From assembly GCF_001442805.1 (NCBI RefSeq), contig NZ_CP011131.1, positions 1,612,001-1,676,000 of the forward strand: a stretch of 64,000 bases of DNA. The letters are read 5' to 3'. This document shows positions 10,701-19,102 of the stretch, in pieces. A program made the translations under genes and the position numbers. A model generated the notes under the pieces. The model was not told the DNA's origin. It was given only the letters and a program-made list of their open reading frames with translations, and made no database searches. Within the stretch, counting starts at the first letter, position 1. Every line of letters begins with the position of its first letter. Origin of the DNA: Lysobacter gummosus (GTDB lineage: Bacteria > Pseudomonadota > Gammaproteobacteria > Xanthomonadales > Xanthomonadaceae).

Positions 10701-10934
10701 GGCGGCGGTATGGACCTGGACCTGTCCGCGGCGTGGCGCCTGTCGCTGTTGCTGCGCCGTCAGCACGCCAGCGGGCAGGATGCGGCCTCGACCTTCGGCT
10801 TGCTGTTGTCCTATTCGCCGGGCGCGGCGCGGACCATTGCGATGCCGGCGACGTCGCCGCACGACGCGACCGACGCCGCTGGCCATGAGGGCGCCGCGCA
10901 AGCCGGCTCCGGTGGCGGCGAAGACGGGCGCTGA
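7716..10934 (+). CDS. Glycine-rich autotransporter with Ig-like domain and C-terminal beta-barrel
   Basis: A 1072-residue cell-surface protein. It has a long Arg-rich signal peptide (cleavage near residue 50, after APARAQS). An ALK-like glycine-rich sandwich domain follows at about 60-320, with long Gly runs (for example nt 8470-8560). Next comes a putative Ig (He_PIG) domain around 428-505 (GALPDGLALSAAGELSGTPS), further beta-rich repeats, and an autotransporter barrel at about 758-1038 (AQGWGLWSAGTIVAGGRDARG through STFGLLLSYSP). It would be secreted by type V secretion and anchored in the outer membrane. Unusually, about 34 hydrophilic residues rich in Ala, Gly and Asp follow the last barrel strand, where autotransporters normally end. 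The start at 7716 is chosen from the AGGGGGA site 6 bp upstream; a longer frame exists but would bury the signal. Confidence 0.83.
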   Translation: MTVTTNARARLRARAGKRAGASAPRTRAWAAMFAAALALGGLGTSAPARAQSCAAGETAVNFNYIAGFGDVANQTLTVPAGVSSIRVFLNGSQGGSTSVSGGLGGQVEGVLAVAPGDAITVRVGGEDSRGAVNGGIGNGGADFGNNGGGATDLLLGGNRVAIAGGGGGAGSMGWNNGVNFVDGGVGGAGGGGAGGAGAATVDTPNPPGPLGGEGGRVGFGGQPGMGCNNVAVGPSAGSDTGVGGTSPPAPGAPVMAGGGGGGGGGASMGGGGGGGGGGMGSFDCAVLDGNGGGGGGAGGTSDGGGLTSPVLRNGVHAGDGSALICYTQPTFAFSGSASGQSGAVTLRLDTTNPTATQQVTVAQGAASFAFPNPVPAGANWTLSIAATPAGQQCGVTPASGSAVGADVANLALQCRNVSAGTVSIDPASLSDATQGVAFAQTLTASSSDGAIAPYAFALASGALPDGLALSAAGELSGTPSVAGRFDFSVQATSSNGISGSRAYSMLVNRSGTQSISQFLTDPVAPVFAAGGTFTVSAVGGASGNRLIFASLTPAVCTVSGNTVSMRAIGLCTLSADQAGGNGFEAAPQAQLSVMLGAIAPSLTWIEDLRKQLSEGGFDLPDPRSNSAGAFGFASADPGVATVSGRRVTLVGTGITTLTATQAASGGYLAATVSIALVVADRPDPTRDAGVVGGLQAQIDASTRFLAAQQTNLNDRLRQLRHAADNRSSHSLAFSLRGDGRASQGLRLAPDRERAAAFAPEMAQGWGLWSAGTIVAGGRDARGGSRGFDFRSDGVTFGADWRGGDALVLGLAAGFGWNDTDLDGPRSRLKGKQRSLALYGLWRGGQWFVDGNFGLGRLNFDTERWNSAAAAAARGERDGRQAFGALTTGYEYAGDKLHLTGYGRIDVNRTRLRAYAERGLDDLDLRYGAQTLRDRGLALGLEGQYATGASWHPYWMLEYRDGSNDRSDVALNYVQRASANDYVLGLRSYGDRSFTYGGGMDLDLSAAWRLSLLLRRQHASGQDAASTFGLLLSYSPGAARTIAMPATSPHDATDAAGHEGAAQAGSGGGEDGR

Positions 10935-10950
10935 GCGAGCGGCTCGAGCC

Positions 10951-10979
10951 GACGCCCGCGGTAACTCGCCGCGGGCGTC
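10951..10979. terminator. GC-rich hairpin between convergent autotransporter and DUF885 genes
   Basis: GACGCCCGCGG and CCGCGGGCGTC form an 11-bp perfect stem with a 7-nt loop, 17 bp after the autotransporter stop. There is no T-run, so it may be a weak or Rho-assisted terminator. Confidence 0.45.
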
Positions 10980-11092
10980 GTCGAACCAGGCGCTGGGCCT
11001 GTTCCAAGGCGCTGCGCGAATCCGGATGGCGGCGCGGGACGACCCCGCGCCGCCGCAGCTGGATTCGGCCTGGAGCGCCGATCGGCGGATCG

Positions 11093-12943
11093 TCAGCGGA
11101 TCGGTTCGTCCAACATCAACTCGCGCACGAAGCGCACCGGCGGCGCGCCGTACGACAGCACCTGGTCGTGGTAGGTCTTCAGGTCGAACTTCGCCCCCAA
11201 CTGCGCCTGCACCGCCTTGCGCATGTCGAAATGCTCCTGCGCGCCGACGAAATACGTCGGCAGCTGCGCCGAAGTCAGCTGCGCGCGCACCCACTTGCCG
11301 GCGGCTTCGCGTTCCTGCTGGAAGGTCTGCTTGGTCATGAAGTCCATGGCCTGCTCGCGGCTCCAGTCCTCGACCTGCACGCCCTGATCCAGGATCGCGT
11401 TGCCGAGCGTGCGCAGGTAGAACTTCAACTGCACCAGGCGGAACAGCGGATCGTTGTCGAGATAACCCGAGTCGGCCATCAGATCTTCGGTGTAGACCGC
11501 CCAGCCTTCCGCGAACACGCCCGAGCGCAGCACCGCGCGCAGGGTCGAGGGCGCCTTGGCCGAATGCGCGCCTTCCAGGTAGTGGCCCGGCATCGCTTCG
11601 TGGATCGACAGCAGGTGCACCATGCGCGTGTTGTATTCGCGCAGGAAGGAATCGACCTGTTCGCCGCTCCAGTCGTCCGGGATCGGCGAGATCGCGTAAT
11701 ACGTGTCCAGGTCCTTGTCGAGCGGGCCGGGCGAATCGCAATACGCCAGCGCCACGCCGCGCTGGAATTCCGGCATCAGGATCACCTTGACCGGCGCGTC
11801 GGGCACGGTCACCAGATTCTTCGCGCGGGTGAAGGCGGTCGCATCGCTCAGGGTCTGCTTGGCGAAATCGACGATCTTGTCGCGCGGCGGCTTGTCGGCG
11901 TAAGCCAGTTCCAGCGCCGCTTCGATCGCCTTTTGCTGCTGCTCGGGCGTGGGCTTGTCGGGCAGCGCCGGCGCGCCGGGCTTGTCCTTGAGTTCCTTCT
12001 GCGCGATCGCGTACATCTCGCCGCGTACGCGGATCAGCTCGGCTTGCGCGCGCTGCATGATCTGCGCGCGCGACAGCGATGAATTGAGCGAGAACTTCAG
12101 CTTTTCGTCGTACAGGGTCTGGCCGATGCGGAAGTTGCCCTTCGCGTTCGGCACCAGGGTCTTGTCCAGCCACTCCTGCTGTTCGGCCACGGCCTTGCGC
12201 AGGCCGGCGACGGCGGCGTCCAGGCGCTTGCGGTCGGCGCCATTGAGCTGGCCGGCGTTGGGCGCGATGAAGGTGTCGATCAGGCTGAGCACGCCGGCGT
12301 TCTGCTTGGCCACGGTCTCGGCATGGATTTTCGGAACCCGGGCCGGATCGAGGTTGGCGCGGGCCTGGGCGAAGATCTGCGGGATCTTCTCCATGCGCGC
12401 GGTCGCCGACTTCAGCCGCTGCGGCATCGGCGCGTATTCGCGCGCCATCAGGTTGTACAGCGCGTCGCCGGCCAGGCCGCTGTAGACCAGCGGATCCCAG
12501 GCCCAGCTTTGCAGGGTCTGGATCGTCCATACGTCCGAGCGCAGGCGGTTGCGCAGGACCAGCGCATCGACCTGGTTCTCGCGCGACAGCCGGGTCGCGT
12601 CGATGGCGTCGAGTTCGCCGAGCAGCTTGGTGTTGAAGTCGATCTGGCGTTGGCGGCCGGCGGCGCTGAGGTCATCGATCTCGCCGTCGAAGCGGTGATC
12701 GCCGATCTGGCTCGCGGCGATGGGATTGATCTGCATGACGCCGTCGAGCCAGCGCTTGGACAGCGCGGCGAAGGCGGCATCGACCGCCGGATCGGCGGTG
12801 CCGGCGGCGGCCGCGTGCGCGGACGCGCTGCGCGGCGAAGGCGTGGCGGGGTCGTGCGAACCGCAGCCGGCCAGGGCCAGCGCGATCAGGGTGGGACTAA
12901 GCAAGGCAGCGAGCTGCGTAGGGCGCAACGGGCGCATATCCAT
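11093..12943 (-). CDS. DUF885-family lipoprotein, putative metallopeptidase-like
   Basis: A 616-residue DUF885 protein. It starts with a lipoprotein signal peptide (TLIALALAGCG, lipidated Cys27), so it is probably anchored in the outer membrane facing the periplasm. The family hallmark SIHEAMPGHYLE, an HExxxGH zinc-site-like motif, lies in the C-terminal half, followed by EGWAVYTEDLM, the likely third ligand region. These features suggest a zinc carboxypeptidase or dipeptidase-like enzyme, but the activity of the family is little characterised. The start is put at 12943, directly before the signal peptide; the in-frame extension to 13618 is Arg-rich and unlikely to be translated. It is monocistronic and converges on the autotransporter gene. 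Confidence 0.85.
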   Translation of the reverse strand: MDMRPLRPTQLAALLSPTLIALALAGCGSHDPATPSPRSASAHAAAAGTADPAVDAAFAALSKRWLDGVMQINPIAASQIGDHRFDGEIDDLSAAGRQRQIDFNTKLLGELDAIDATRLSRENQVDALVLRNRLRSDVWTIQTLQSWAWDPLVYSGLAGDALYNLMAREYAPMPQRLKSATARMEKIPQIFAQARANLDPARVPKIHAETVAKQNAGVLSLIDTFIAPNAGQLNGADRKRLDAAVAGLRKAVAEQQEWLDKTLVPNAKGNFRIGQTLYDEKLKFSLNSSLSRAQIMQRAQAELIRVRGEMYAIAQKELKDKPGAPALPDKPTPEQQQKAIEAALELAYADKPPRDKIVDFAKQTLSDATAFTRAKNLVTVPDAPVKVILMPEFQRGVALAYCDSPGPLDKDLDTYYAISPIPDDWSGEQVDSFLREYNTRMVHLLSIHEAMPGHYLEGAHSAKAPSTLRAVLRSGVFAEGWAVYTEDLMADSGYLDNDPLFRLVQLKFYLRTLGNAILDQGVQVEDWSREQAMDFMTKQTFQQEREAAGKWVRAQLTSAQLPTYFVGAQEHFDMRKAVQAQLGAKFDLKTYHDQVLSYGAPPVRFVRELMLDEPIR

Positions 12944-14069
12944 TCTCGGTGGGGTGGGGTGGCCGCGGCCGGGTTGCGCGGAGGATATGCCAAGCCTGTC
13001 GCGCCCGCATGGGTCATTGGTCGGGCGACGATCGCCTGGATGCGATGGCCGCAAGCGAATGCGGATTGCGTGTGCGCGTCGCGGCGCTCGCCGATGCGGG
13101 CGATCGACGCGGACGATTCGCGCGGGCTGCATTTTCGATGCAAAGGCAGCCGACCGAGCGGGCAAATCCGGATTAGCTCCGGTGCAGGCGGACGATGCGG
13201 GCCTGGACCGGCAACCGGCCTTGCGCGAAGCCGCGCGACGGCGATTCGACCCCGCTACGCGACCGCTTCGGCATGGCCGGACGCCGCATGGCGAATCCGC
13301 GCAATTGCCGTGCCCGGTGTCGGATTTCGCCGTTCCCGTGCGTCGCCGCCACATGACGATCGGTAATGGGCTCATATTCGGGCGCCGCGGTTTGCGGCGG
13401 CGCGCAGCGGGGCCGGCGAACCTGCGATACGCCGCGATCGCCTTGCCGCATGGGCATCGCGGCTGAACAGGACGGCGCCGGCTTGCCGCCGGCCGCTTCC
13501 GTCCGCCGCGCCGGAACGCCGAAACAGCGTCTTTATCGCAGCCAGACCGCGTTGACATCGCTTTATCGCGATGCAACATAAGTCCATCGCCGCAGCGCGC
13601 GGCCGATCTCCTCCGCATAGACCGAACGACACCGCCGTGAACCGAGTGACCCCGACGAATCCGCCCACCGCCGTCCGCCGAATCCCGGTCGATCGCCGCA
13701 TGGGCATGTGTTGCCGCTGAGCGCCCACCGCTGCGAACCGCAACGCACTTCGTCCGTTCCTCCTGGTCTTCGTCTATGTCCGCTGCCGCTTATTCCTTAT
13801 CGATCCTGTCCGGCCCAACCGGCCCCTGGCGCGCGCCGTGCATGCGCCATCCTCACGCTTGTATGAGGCGGGTGATGCCCTGACGGGCTGAACCTGCCGC
13901 CTTCTTCGTCCGGCGCGGACCGGCGCGCGGCTTACGGCATCGCCGTCCCGCGTCTTTCTCTCCCCTCTCTCGTGACAGCGCTGCGCTTGCGCAGCGCCGG
14001 CGGCCGCGCGCCGTCCGCGACGGGCGCTCTTCTTCGCTTTCCCTTTCCCACGCCTTGCAGGACTTATCC
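12944..14069. other. Long intergenic region (1.1 kb) before the TonB receptor
   Basis: No frame here looks coding: the translations on both strands are Arg/Ala/Gly-rich shadows. A candidate promoter is TTGACA at 13552-13557, with AACATA 17 bp downstream (13575-13580), reading toward the TonB receptor; it would give a leader of nearly 500 nt. The sequence CTTTATCGC occurs twice (13531 and 13561), once on each side of the -35 box. I could not recognise a riboswitch fold by eye. Confidence 0.4.
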
Positions 14070-16715
14070 ATGTGTCTCGTTTCTCTTACCCGTAGCCGCG
14101 TGCGTTATCGACGTCTCGCCCTGGCCTTGTCCATCGCCATCGCCGCGCCGCTGGCGCAAGCCGAGGAAGCCGCCGCCGCGTCCGCCGAGCCGGGCGTCAC
14201 GCTCGATGCGGTGCAGGTCACCGGCACCAACCTCAAGCGCAGCGATGAGGCCGGGGTGAATCCGGTGCTGGTGATCGATCGCGTGCAGATCGAGAAGAGC
14301 GGCAAGGTCACCGTGTCGGATCTGCTGCGCAGCCTTACCGTCAACAGCGGCAACAGCTTCAACGAGCAATACACCGGCAGCTTCGCCAATGGTTCGGCCG
14401 GCGTGTCGCTGCGCGGCCTGAGCCAGAAGAACACGTTGGTGCTGGTCAACGGTTATCGCGTGGCTTCGTACGGCTTCGCGCAGAACACCCAGGACAACTT
14501 CGTCGATCTCAACGCGCTGCCGCTGGGCGCGATCGAACGCGTGGAAATCCTCAAGGACGGCGCGTCGGCGCTGTACGGTTCCGATGCGATCGCCGGCGTG
14601 GTCAATCTGATCCTGCGCCGCAAGATCGAAGGCATCGAACTCGATGCGTCTTATGGCGCGGCCACCGAAGGCGGCCTGGACCAGCACAGCATCGGCCTGC
14701 GCGCCGGTCACGGCGATCCGGGCAAGGACGGCTACAGCCTGCGTTTCAGCCTGGACGTGTTCAAGCGCGGCCAGCTCAACGCCGATGAGCGCGATCTGAC
14801 CCGCGACGGCGATTACCGCGATCAGCCCGGCGGACGTCTGGCCGGCTGGTCTACCCAGGGCGGTGCGTTCCTGAGCAATCCGCGCGCGCCAGTCGCTTTT
14901 CCCTGCCAGCCGGGCACGCAGTCGCGTCCGTACAGCGACTTCGGCAGCCCGCTGCCGGGCAACGCCTGCGCCTTCAACACCCAGCCGTATCGCACGCTGA
15001 TTCCCGATGTCGAACGCTATCAGGCGATGGTCGCGGGCGATGTCTGGTTCAACGACAAGGTCCAGGGCTTCGCGGAGATTCTCTACAGCACCAGCCACAA
15101 CGGCACCTATTTCAGCGCGCCGATGACGGTCGGCGCGGGCCTGCGCGCTTACGATCGCAGCACCGGCCGCCTGGTCGATATTCCGGCGGTGCTGCCGATC
15201 GGCCATCCGAACAATCCCAACGCCGTGCCGACCCCATTCGAGTATTCCTTCCTCGACCTGGGCGCGCGCTACAAGATCAACAAGTCCGAGTTCTCGCGCA
15301 TCCTGTTCGGCCTGCGCGGCAAGGGCGAGGTGTGGGATTGGGAAGTCGCCGGCAGCCATTCGGAAAGCCAGCAGCACGAGTACGTGCGCAACTTCCTCAA
15401 TCGCTATGCGTTCGAGCAGGTGCTGCGCGACGGCAGTTACGATTTCCTCAATCCCTCGCGCACGCCGGGCGCGCTCGAAGCGCTGCGCTTGTCCACGCGC
15501 CGTCCGGGCACCTATCGCCTGAGCACGCTGAGCGGGAAGATTTCCGGCTTCCCGTGGCAATGGCGCGCGGGCGATGTCGGCGTCGCCGCCGGCGTGGAGT
15601 TCCGCGACGAGGCCCAGGACGCGCGCACCAGCCCGCAGGTGTTGTCCGGCACCGAACTGCGTCCGGCGATCAATCTGATCGACGGCGACCGCCGCGTCGC
15701 CGCGGCGTTCTTCGAATTCAGCCTCAAGCCGTGGGAACAGGTGGAAGTGCAGCTGGCCGGCCGCGGCGATCACTACAGCGACTTCGGCAGTGCGTTCTCG
15801 CCCAAGCTCGGCATTCGCTGGCAGGTCAGCGACGACTGGCTGCTGCGCTTGAACGCCTCGCGCGGTTTCCGCGCGCCGTCGCTGCCGGAGATCGCGCAGA
15901 GCACCACCATCAGCTACGGCTCGGTGATCGATCCCTTCGATCCGGTGCAGCCGGGCGCCTCGCGCGGCGTCACCATCCTGCGCGCCGGCAACAAGGACCT
16001 GAAGGCCGAGCGTTCCAGCAACGTCAACCTGGGCGTGCTGTGGGCGCCCGACGCCGACACCAGCCTGGGCATCGATCTGTACCGCATCCGCCAGGACGAT
16101 CTGATCGCGCCGGACAACGTGCAGTTCGTGGTGTCGAACCCGCAGAGCAATCCCGGCCGCATCACCCGCGATGCGCAGGGCCGTCTGCAACTGGTCGAGA
16201 ACCGCTACGCCAACCAGGGCACCCTGACCACGACCGGCTTCGATATCGAAGGCCGCAAGGTCTGGCACGCCGGCGATTCGTCGTGGACCTTGGACGGCAC
16301 CTGGACCCGCCTGCTGAGCTACGAGCAGCCGCAGGTCGCCGGCCAGGGCGCGCTGGAAGGCGCCGGCGGCAACCGCTTCGGCGCGTTGCCGAAGTGGCGC
16401 GGCATCACCTCGCTGGCCTATGCGCGCGGCGACTGGAACGCGCAGCTGTCGTGGCGTTACATCGGCGGCTACAAGCAGCAGGTAGTCGATGCGCGTAGCA
16501 ACCCGGGCCTGAGCGACAAGGTAGACGACCACCACCAGTTCGATCTGTACCTGGGCTATGAGGGCCTGCGCGATACGACCTTGTACGTTTCGGTGCAGAA
16601 CCTGGCCGACAAGGATCCGCCGTTCGATCCGGCCGGCGGCGCGCTGCCCTACGACATCAGCCAGTACGACGCGCTGGGGCGGTTCGTCAGCGTGGGGTTC
16701 AAGCACAAGTTCTGA
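14070..16715 (+). CDS. TonB-dependent outer-membrane receptor
   Basis: An 881-residue energy-coupled outer-membrane channel. A signal peptide (LALALSIAIAAPLAQAEE) is followed by a TonB-box-like start (TLDAVQVTGTNLKRSDEAG). The plug domain covers about residues 60-170 (NTLVLVNGYRV, VEILKDGASALYGSDAIAGV), and a 22-strand-type barrel ends in the canonical aromatic VGFKHKF. The start at 14070 is preceded by AGGA at proper distance; a start 15 bp earlier is also open. It belongs to the broad TonB receptor group of Xanthomonadaceae that take up peptides, carbohydrates or siderophores. Nothing adjacent fixes the substrate. Confidence 0.93.
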   Translation: MCLVSLTRSRVRYRRLALALSIAIAAPLAQAEEAAAASAEPGVTLDAVQVTGTNLKRSDEAGVNPVLVIDRVQIEKSGKVTVSDLLRSLTVNSGNSFNEQYTGSFANGSAGVSLRGLSQKNTLVLVNGYRVASYGFAQNTQDNFVDLNALPLGAIERVEILKDGASALYGSDAIAGVVNLILRRKIEGIELDASYGAATEGGLDQHSIGLRAGHGDPGKDGYSLRFSLDVFKRGQLNADERDLTRDGDYRDQPGGRLAGWSTQGGAFLSNPRAPVAFPCQPGTQSRPYSDFGSPLPGNACAFNTQPYRTLIPDVERYQAMVAGDVWFNDKVQGFAEILYSTSHNGTYFSAPMTVGAGLRAYDRSTGRLVDIPAVLPIGHPNNPNAVPTPFEYSFLDLGARYKINKSEFSRILFGLRGKGEVWDWEVAGSHSESQQHEYVRNFLNRYAFEQVLRDGSYDFLNPSRTPGALEALRLSTRRPGTYRLSTLSGKISGFPWQWRAGDVGVAAGVEFRDEAQDARTSPQVLSGTELRPAINLIDGDRRVAAAFFEFSLKPWEQVEVQLAGRGDHYSDFGSAFSPKLGIRWQVSDDWLLRLNASRGFRAPSLPEIAQSTTISYGSVIDPFDPVQPGASRGVTILRAGNKDLKAERSSNVNLGVLWAPDADTSLGIDLYRIRQDDLIAPDNVQFVVSNPQSNPGRITRDAQGRLQLVENRYANQGTLTTTGFDIEGRKVWHAGDSSWTLDGTWTRLLSYEQPQVAGQGALEGAGGNRFGALPKWRGITSLAYARGDWNAQLSWRYIGGYKQQVVDARSNPGLSDKVDDHHQFDLYLGYEGLRDTTLYVSVQNLADKDPPFDPAGGALPYDISQYDALGRFVSVGFKHKF

Positions 16716-16727
16716 TCGGCCGCCGCG

Positions 16728-16769
16728 AACGCGGGCCGGCGCCAACCCCGTTGGCGCGCGGCCCGCGTT
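16728..16769 (+). terminator. Long GC hairpin after TonB receptor
   Basis: AACGCGGGCC plus GCGCCAAC pair with GTTGGCGC plus GGCCCGCGTT across a 3-nt loop, forming a nearly perfect stem of about 19 bp, 12 bp after the stop. There is no downstream T-run, so termination is likely but not certain. Confidence 0.5.
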
Positions 16770-16861
16770 GATCCAGTCATCGCGCGCGGTGGACGAAGGC
16801 TGTCCGCCGCGCCGGCCGGTGGCATAGTGCTAGCGGCCACTGACGGCTGGAGAGAACGCCC

Positions 16862-17707
16862 ATGGATACGAATACGATCGCGAACCGGCTGGGCACGTTG
16901 CTGCTGGCCACAGCGATGCTCGCCGGCTGCGCCAAGCACGCCTATGAGTCGCCCGCCGAGACCTCGGTGAAGACGACGGAGTCCTATCTAACAGTCAAAC
17001 CCGGTTCTGGCTCCGACGCCGGCGGCGGCGCGAAGGCCGACCTGGGCGTGCTGCTGGCCTACGAACATCAGATCCGTATCCGCATGCCCGGCGAGCGCAT
17101 CGCGGCCCGGGCCAGCGAGGTGCAGGCCGCCTGCAACAGCGGCAAGTTCGGCGCCTGCGCGGTATTGGGCATGAGCCAGAGCGGCGGCGACGATCCGTCG
17201 GCGACCGTACAGGTGCGGATCGTGCCCGACGGCGTGGACAAGCTGATCGGGCTGGCCAGCAAGGGCGAACAGATCGCCGAGCGCAGCATCCAGGCCGAGG
17301 ATCTGGCGACCGCCGTGCGCGACAACAGCCTGCGCCAGGATCGTCTGCGCAAGGAGCATGCGCGATTGCTCGAATTCCAGGATCGCAAGGATCTGAAAAT
17401 CGCCGACGTGATGACGCTGTCCGGCCGCATCGCCGAGATCGAAGCGCAGTTGCAGGCGGCCGAGCAGGAAGCCGCGCAGCAACAGCGGCGCATTTCGACT
17501 CAGCTGGTCACGCTGACCTTCCAGACCACGCGCGCGCAGGAGAACACGGGCGAAATCGGCCAGGCGTTCAAGGACGTGGGTTCCATCGTGACCGGCGTGG
17601 TCGCCTTCATGATCCGCGCCTTCGCCGCGTTGCTGCCGGTGGCAGTGGTGTTGTTCGTGCTGGTGGTGGTGATCCGCCGTATCCGCCGCGCGCGCCGCAA
17701 GAGCTGA
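16862..17707 (+). CDS. DUF4349 lipoprotein with coiled coil and C-terminal membrane segment
   Basis: A 281-residue envelope protein of the DUF4349 type. The signal peptide ends in the lipobox MLAGCAKH. A globular segment follows (residues 55-140), then an Arg/Gln/Glu-rich coiled coil (about 140-225), then one membrane helix (LLPVAVVLFVLVVVI) and a basic end (RRIRRARRKS). A lipid anchor at one end and a transmembrane helix at the other suggest a protein spanning or tethering layers of the envelope; that reading is inference, and the family has no assigned function. GGAGAG lies 8 bp before the ATG. The gene stands alone. Confidence 0.8.
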   Translation: MDTNTIANRLGTLLLATAMLAGCAKHAYESPAETSVKTTESYLTVKPGSGSDAGGGAKADLGVLLAYEHQIRIRMPGERIAARASEVQAACNSGKFGACAVLGMSQSGGDDPSATVQVRIVPDGVDKLIGLASKGEQIAERSIQAEDLATAVRDNSLRQDRLRKEHARLLEFQDRKDLKIADVMTLSGRIAEIEAQLQAAEQEAAQQQRRISTQLVTLTFQTTRAQENTGEIGQAFKDVGSIVTGVVAFMIRAFAALLPVAVVLFVLVVVIRRIRRARRKS

Positions 17708-17763
17708 GGCGCGGGCTCAGCCGGGCCGCGGCGACGCGGCCCGGTCGCAGGCGAGCGTTGCGC

Positions 17764-18060
17764 TCAGCGCTCTTCTTCCGACTCGAACTCGACCAGCACG
17801 TCCAGGTCGAAGGCCAGCGCCTCCACCGCCTCGCGCACTTTGTTCGCGGTGGACGGGTTGGGCGCGTCGATTTCCAGTTCGTGCACGCCGGGGCCGGCGT
17901 CGTCGGGCAGGCCGGCGGAACTGGAATCGGAGTCGTCCATGTGCGGCATCAGGTCGGCGACTTCCTCCACGTGTTCGATCCCGTCCAGGCTGGACAGCAG
18001 ATTGCTGATCGCACGCGCGTCGTCGTCGTTGCCGGTGATACGCAATCGAAGCAGGGGCAT
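17764..18060 (-). CDS. Small acidic protein of unknown function
   Basis: I do not recognise this 98-residue protein. The start at 18060 gives MPLLRLRITGNDDD, and the translation upstream of it is Pro/Arg-rich and unlikely to be real. The sequence alternates short beta-like and helical stretches (RLRITGNDDDARAISNLLSS, then EVADLMPHMDD, then VREAVEALAFDLDVLVEFES). This resembles a ferredoxin-like alpha/beta sandwich, with an acidic linker and an acidic tail. No signal peptide or membrane helix is seen, so it is probably cytoplasmic. It is convergent with the DUF4349 gene and divergent from speG. Confidence 0.65.
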   Translation of the reverse strand: MPLLRLRITGNDDDARAISNLLSSLDGIEHVEEVADLMPHMDDSDSSSAGLPDDAGPGVHELEIDAPNPSTANKVREAVEALAFDLDVLVEFESEEER

Positions 18061-18165
18061 GGCGGGAAACCTGGAATCGCGGGGAAGCCTGGAGGCTAGG
18101 CAGGGCGCAGCTAAGACCGCGTGAAACGTCACACCGTCTAAATCGCGTCGCGGTAGGCTAGGCGC

Positions 18166-18747
18166 ATGAACACGACCTCCGAAACCGCCCCTACGTCGGT
18201 GCCCGTGCCCAGCGTCACATTGCGACCGCTGGAACGCGGCGACCTGCATTTCGTCCACGTGCTCAACAACAACCGCAGCGTGATGGGCTACTGGTTCGAA
18301 GAACCCTACGAGTCCTTCGTCGAACTCGAAGAGCTATATCGCAAGCACATCCACGACCAGTCCGAGCGCCGCTTCATCGTCCAGGACGGCGGCCAGGAGC
18401 GGGTGGGGCTGGTGGAACTGGTCGAGATCGACCACCTGCACCGTCGCGCCGAATTCCTGATCATGATTTCGCCTGAACAGCAGCGCCGCGGTTATGCGCG
18501 CGCGGCGACGCGGCTGGCGATCAGCTACGCGTTCCGGGTGTTGAATCTGTACAAGCTGTATCTGCTGGTGGACGTGGACAATCTGCGCGCGATCCAGATC
18601 TACGAAGACGCCGGTTTCCAGCGCGAAGGCATCCTGGTCGATGAGTTCTTCAGCGACGGCCGCTATCACGACGTGGTGCGGATGTGTTTGTTCCAGCCGC
18701 AGGTGCTGGGGCAGGGCAGCGCCTGGCGCGATCGTAGTAGTCGCTGA
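18166..18747 (+). CDS. speG: Spermidine N1-acetyltransferase SpeG
   Basis: A GNAT acetyltransferase that moves acetyl from acetyl-CoA to spermidine or spermine, limiting polyamine toxicity in the cytoplasm. From residue 16 the sequence follows enteric SpeG closely: [70 protein letters not shown], the acetyl-CoA loop [11 protein letters not shown] and the [11 protein letters not shown] strand. The 193-residue length is slightly above the usual 170-186 because of a short N-terminal extension and a basic tail. It lies divergent from the small acidic protein gene and is followed by a repeat cluster, with no operon partner. Confidence 0.92.
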   Translation: MNTTSETAPTSVPVPSVTLRPLERGDLHFVHVLNNNRSVMGYWFEEPYESFVELEELYRKHIHDQSERRFIVQDGGQERVGLVELVEIDHLHRRAEFLIMISPEQQRRGYARAATRLAISYAFRVLNLYKLYLLVDVDNLRAIQIYEDAGFQREGILVDEFFSDGRYHDVVRMCLFQPQVLGQGSAWRDRSSR

Positions 18748-18749
18748 TG

Positions 18750-18858
18750 CCTTCTCCCGCTGCGCGGGAGAAGGGGGGCCGAAGGGCCGGATGAGGGCCC
18801 GCGGCGTGCTTGTCGGTTCGCGTGCCCTCACCCCAACCCCTCTCCCGCGGGAGAGGGG
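18750..18858. repeat. CTCTCCCG-type dispersed palindromic element
   Basis: Two hairpins flank a GC-rich stretch. CCTTCTCCCGC (18750-18760) pairs with GCGGGAGAAGG (18764-18774). At 18837-18858 lies a perfect 22-bp palindrome with arms CCCCTCTCCCG and CGGGAGAGGGG. The CCCTCACCCCAACCCCTCTCCC-like context is common as a dispersed intergenic repeat in many proteobacteria. It starts right after the speG stop and could act as its terminator or as an mRNA 3-prime stabiliser. Confidence 0.75.
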
Positions 18859-18893
18859 CTAAGAGCGCGGTCAGCGTCTCCAAGAAATAGTTC

Positions 18894-19018
18894 CGTCATT
18901 CCCGCGAACGCGGGAATCCAGAAAAAACAGGCCCGTCATTCCCGCGGACGCGGGAATCCAGCGACTTTTGTGCGAGAACGTTTGAAGTCACTGGATTCCC
19001 GCGTTCGCGGGAATGACG
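18894..19018. repeat. Three copies of the ATTCCCGCG/CGCGGGAAT dyad repeat
   Basis: Copies lie at 18894-18921 and 18934-18961 (same orientation) and 18991-19018 (inverted). Each reads CGTCATTCCCGCG, a two-base variable centre, CGCGGGAATCCAG. The second and third face each other and could fold a larger hairpin. The same unit occurs at 34630-34862. It resembles a REP or MITE-like family; ATTCCC...GGGAAT is also the core of the neisserial dRS3 repeat, although relatedness is not shown here. Confidence 0.85.
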
Positions 19019-19102
19019 AGCAAAAAAAATTCGAAGCTCCCCGAAGCAGTTACTTCGGACGGGCGCTGAGGCGGTTTTCAGCTTTCAACCGCCGGCGCAA
19101 CC

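Noticed and set aside
9795..12530. Leftward frame of 911 codons over the autotransporter 3-prime end and DUF885 gene
   Set aside because: It overlaps two well-supported genes in other frames and has a Gln/Arg/Ala-rich translation without motifs.
12944..14069. Cobalamin or other riboswitch upstream of the TonB receptor
   Set aside because: The long leader is suggestive, but I could not find conserved riboswitch boxes by eye; a covariance-model search would be needed.
18894..19018. A CRISPR array
   Set aside because: The short palindromic repeats alternate in orientation, spacers are unequal and there are only three copies, with no cas gene; they fit REP-type dyads instead.
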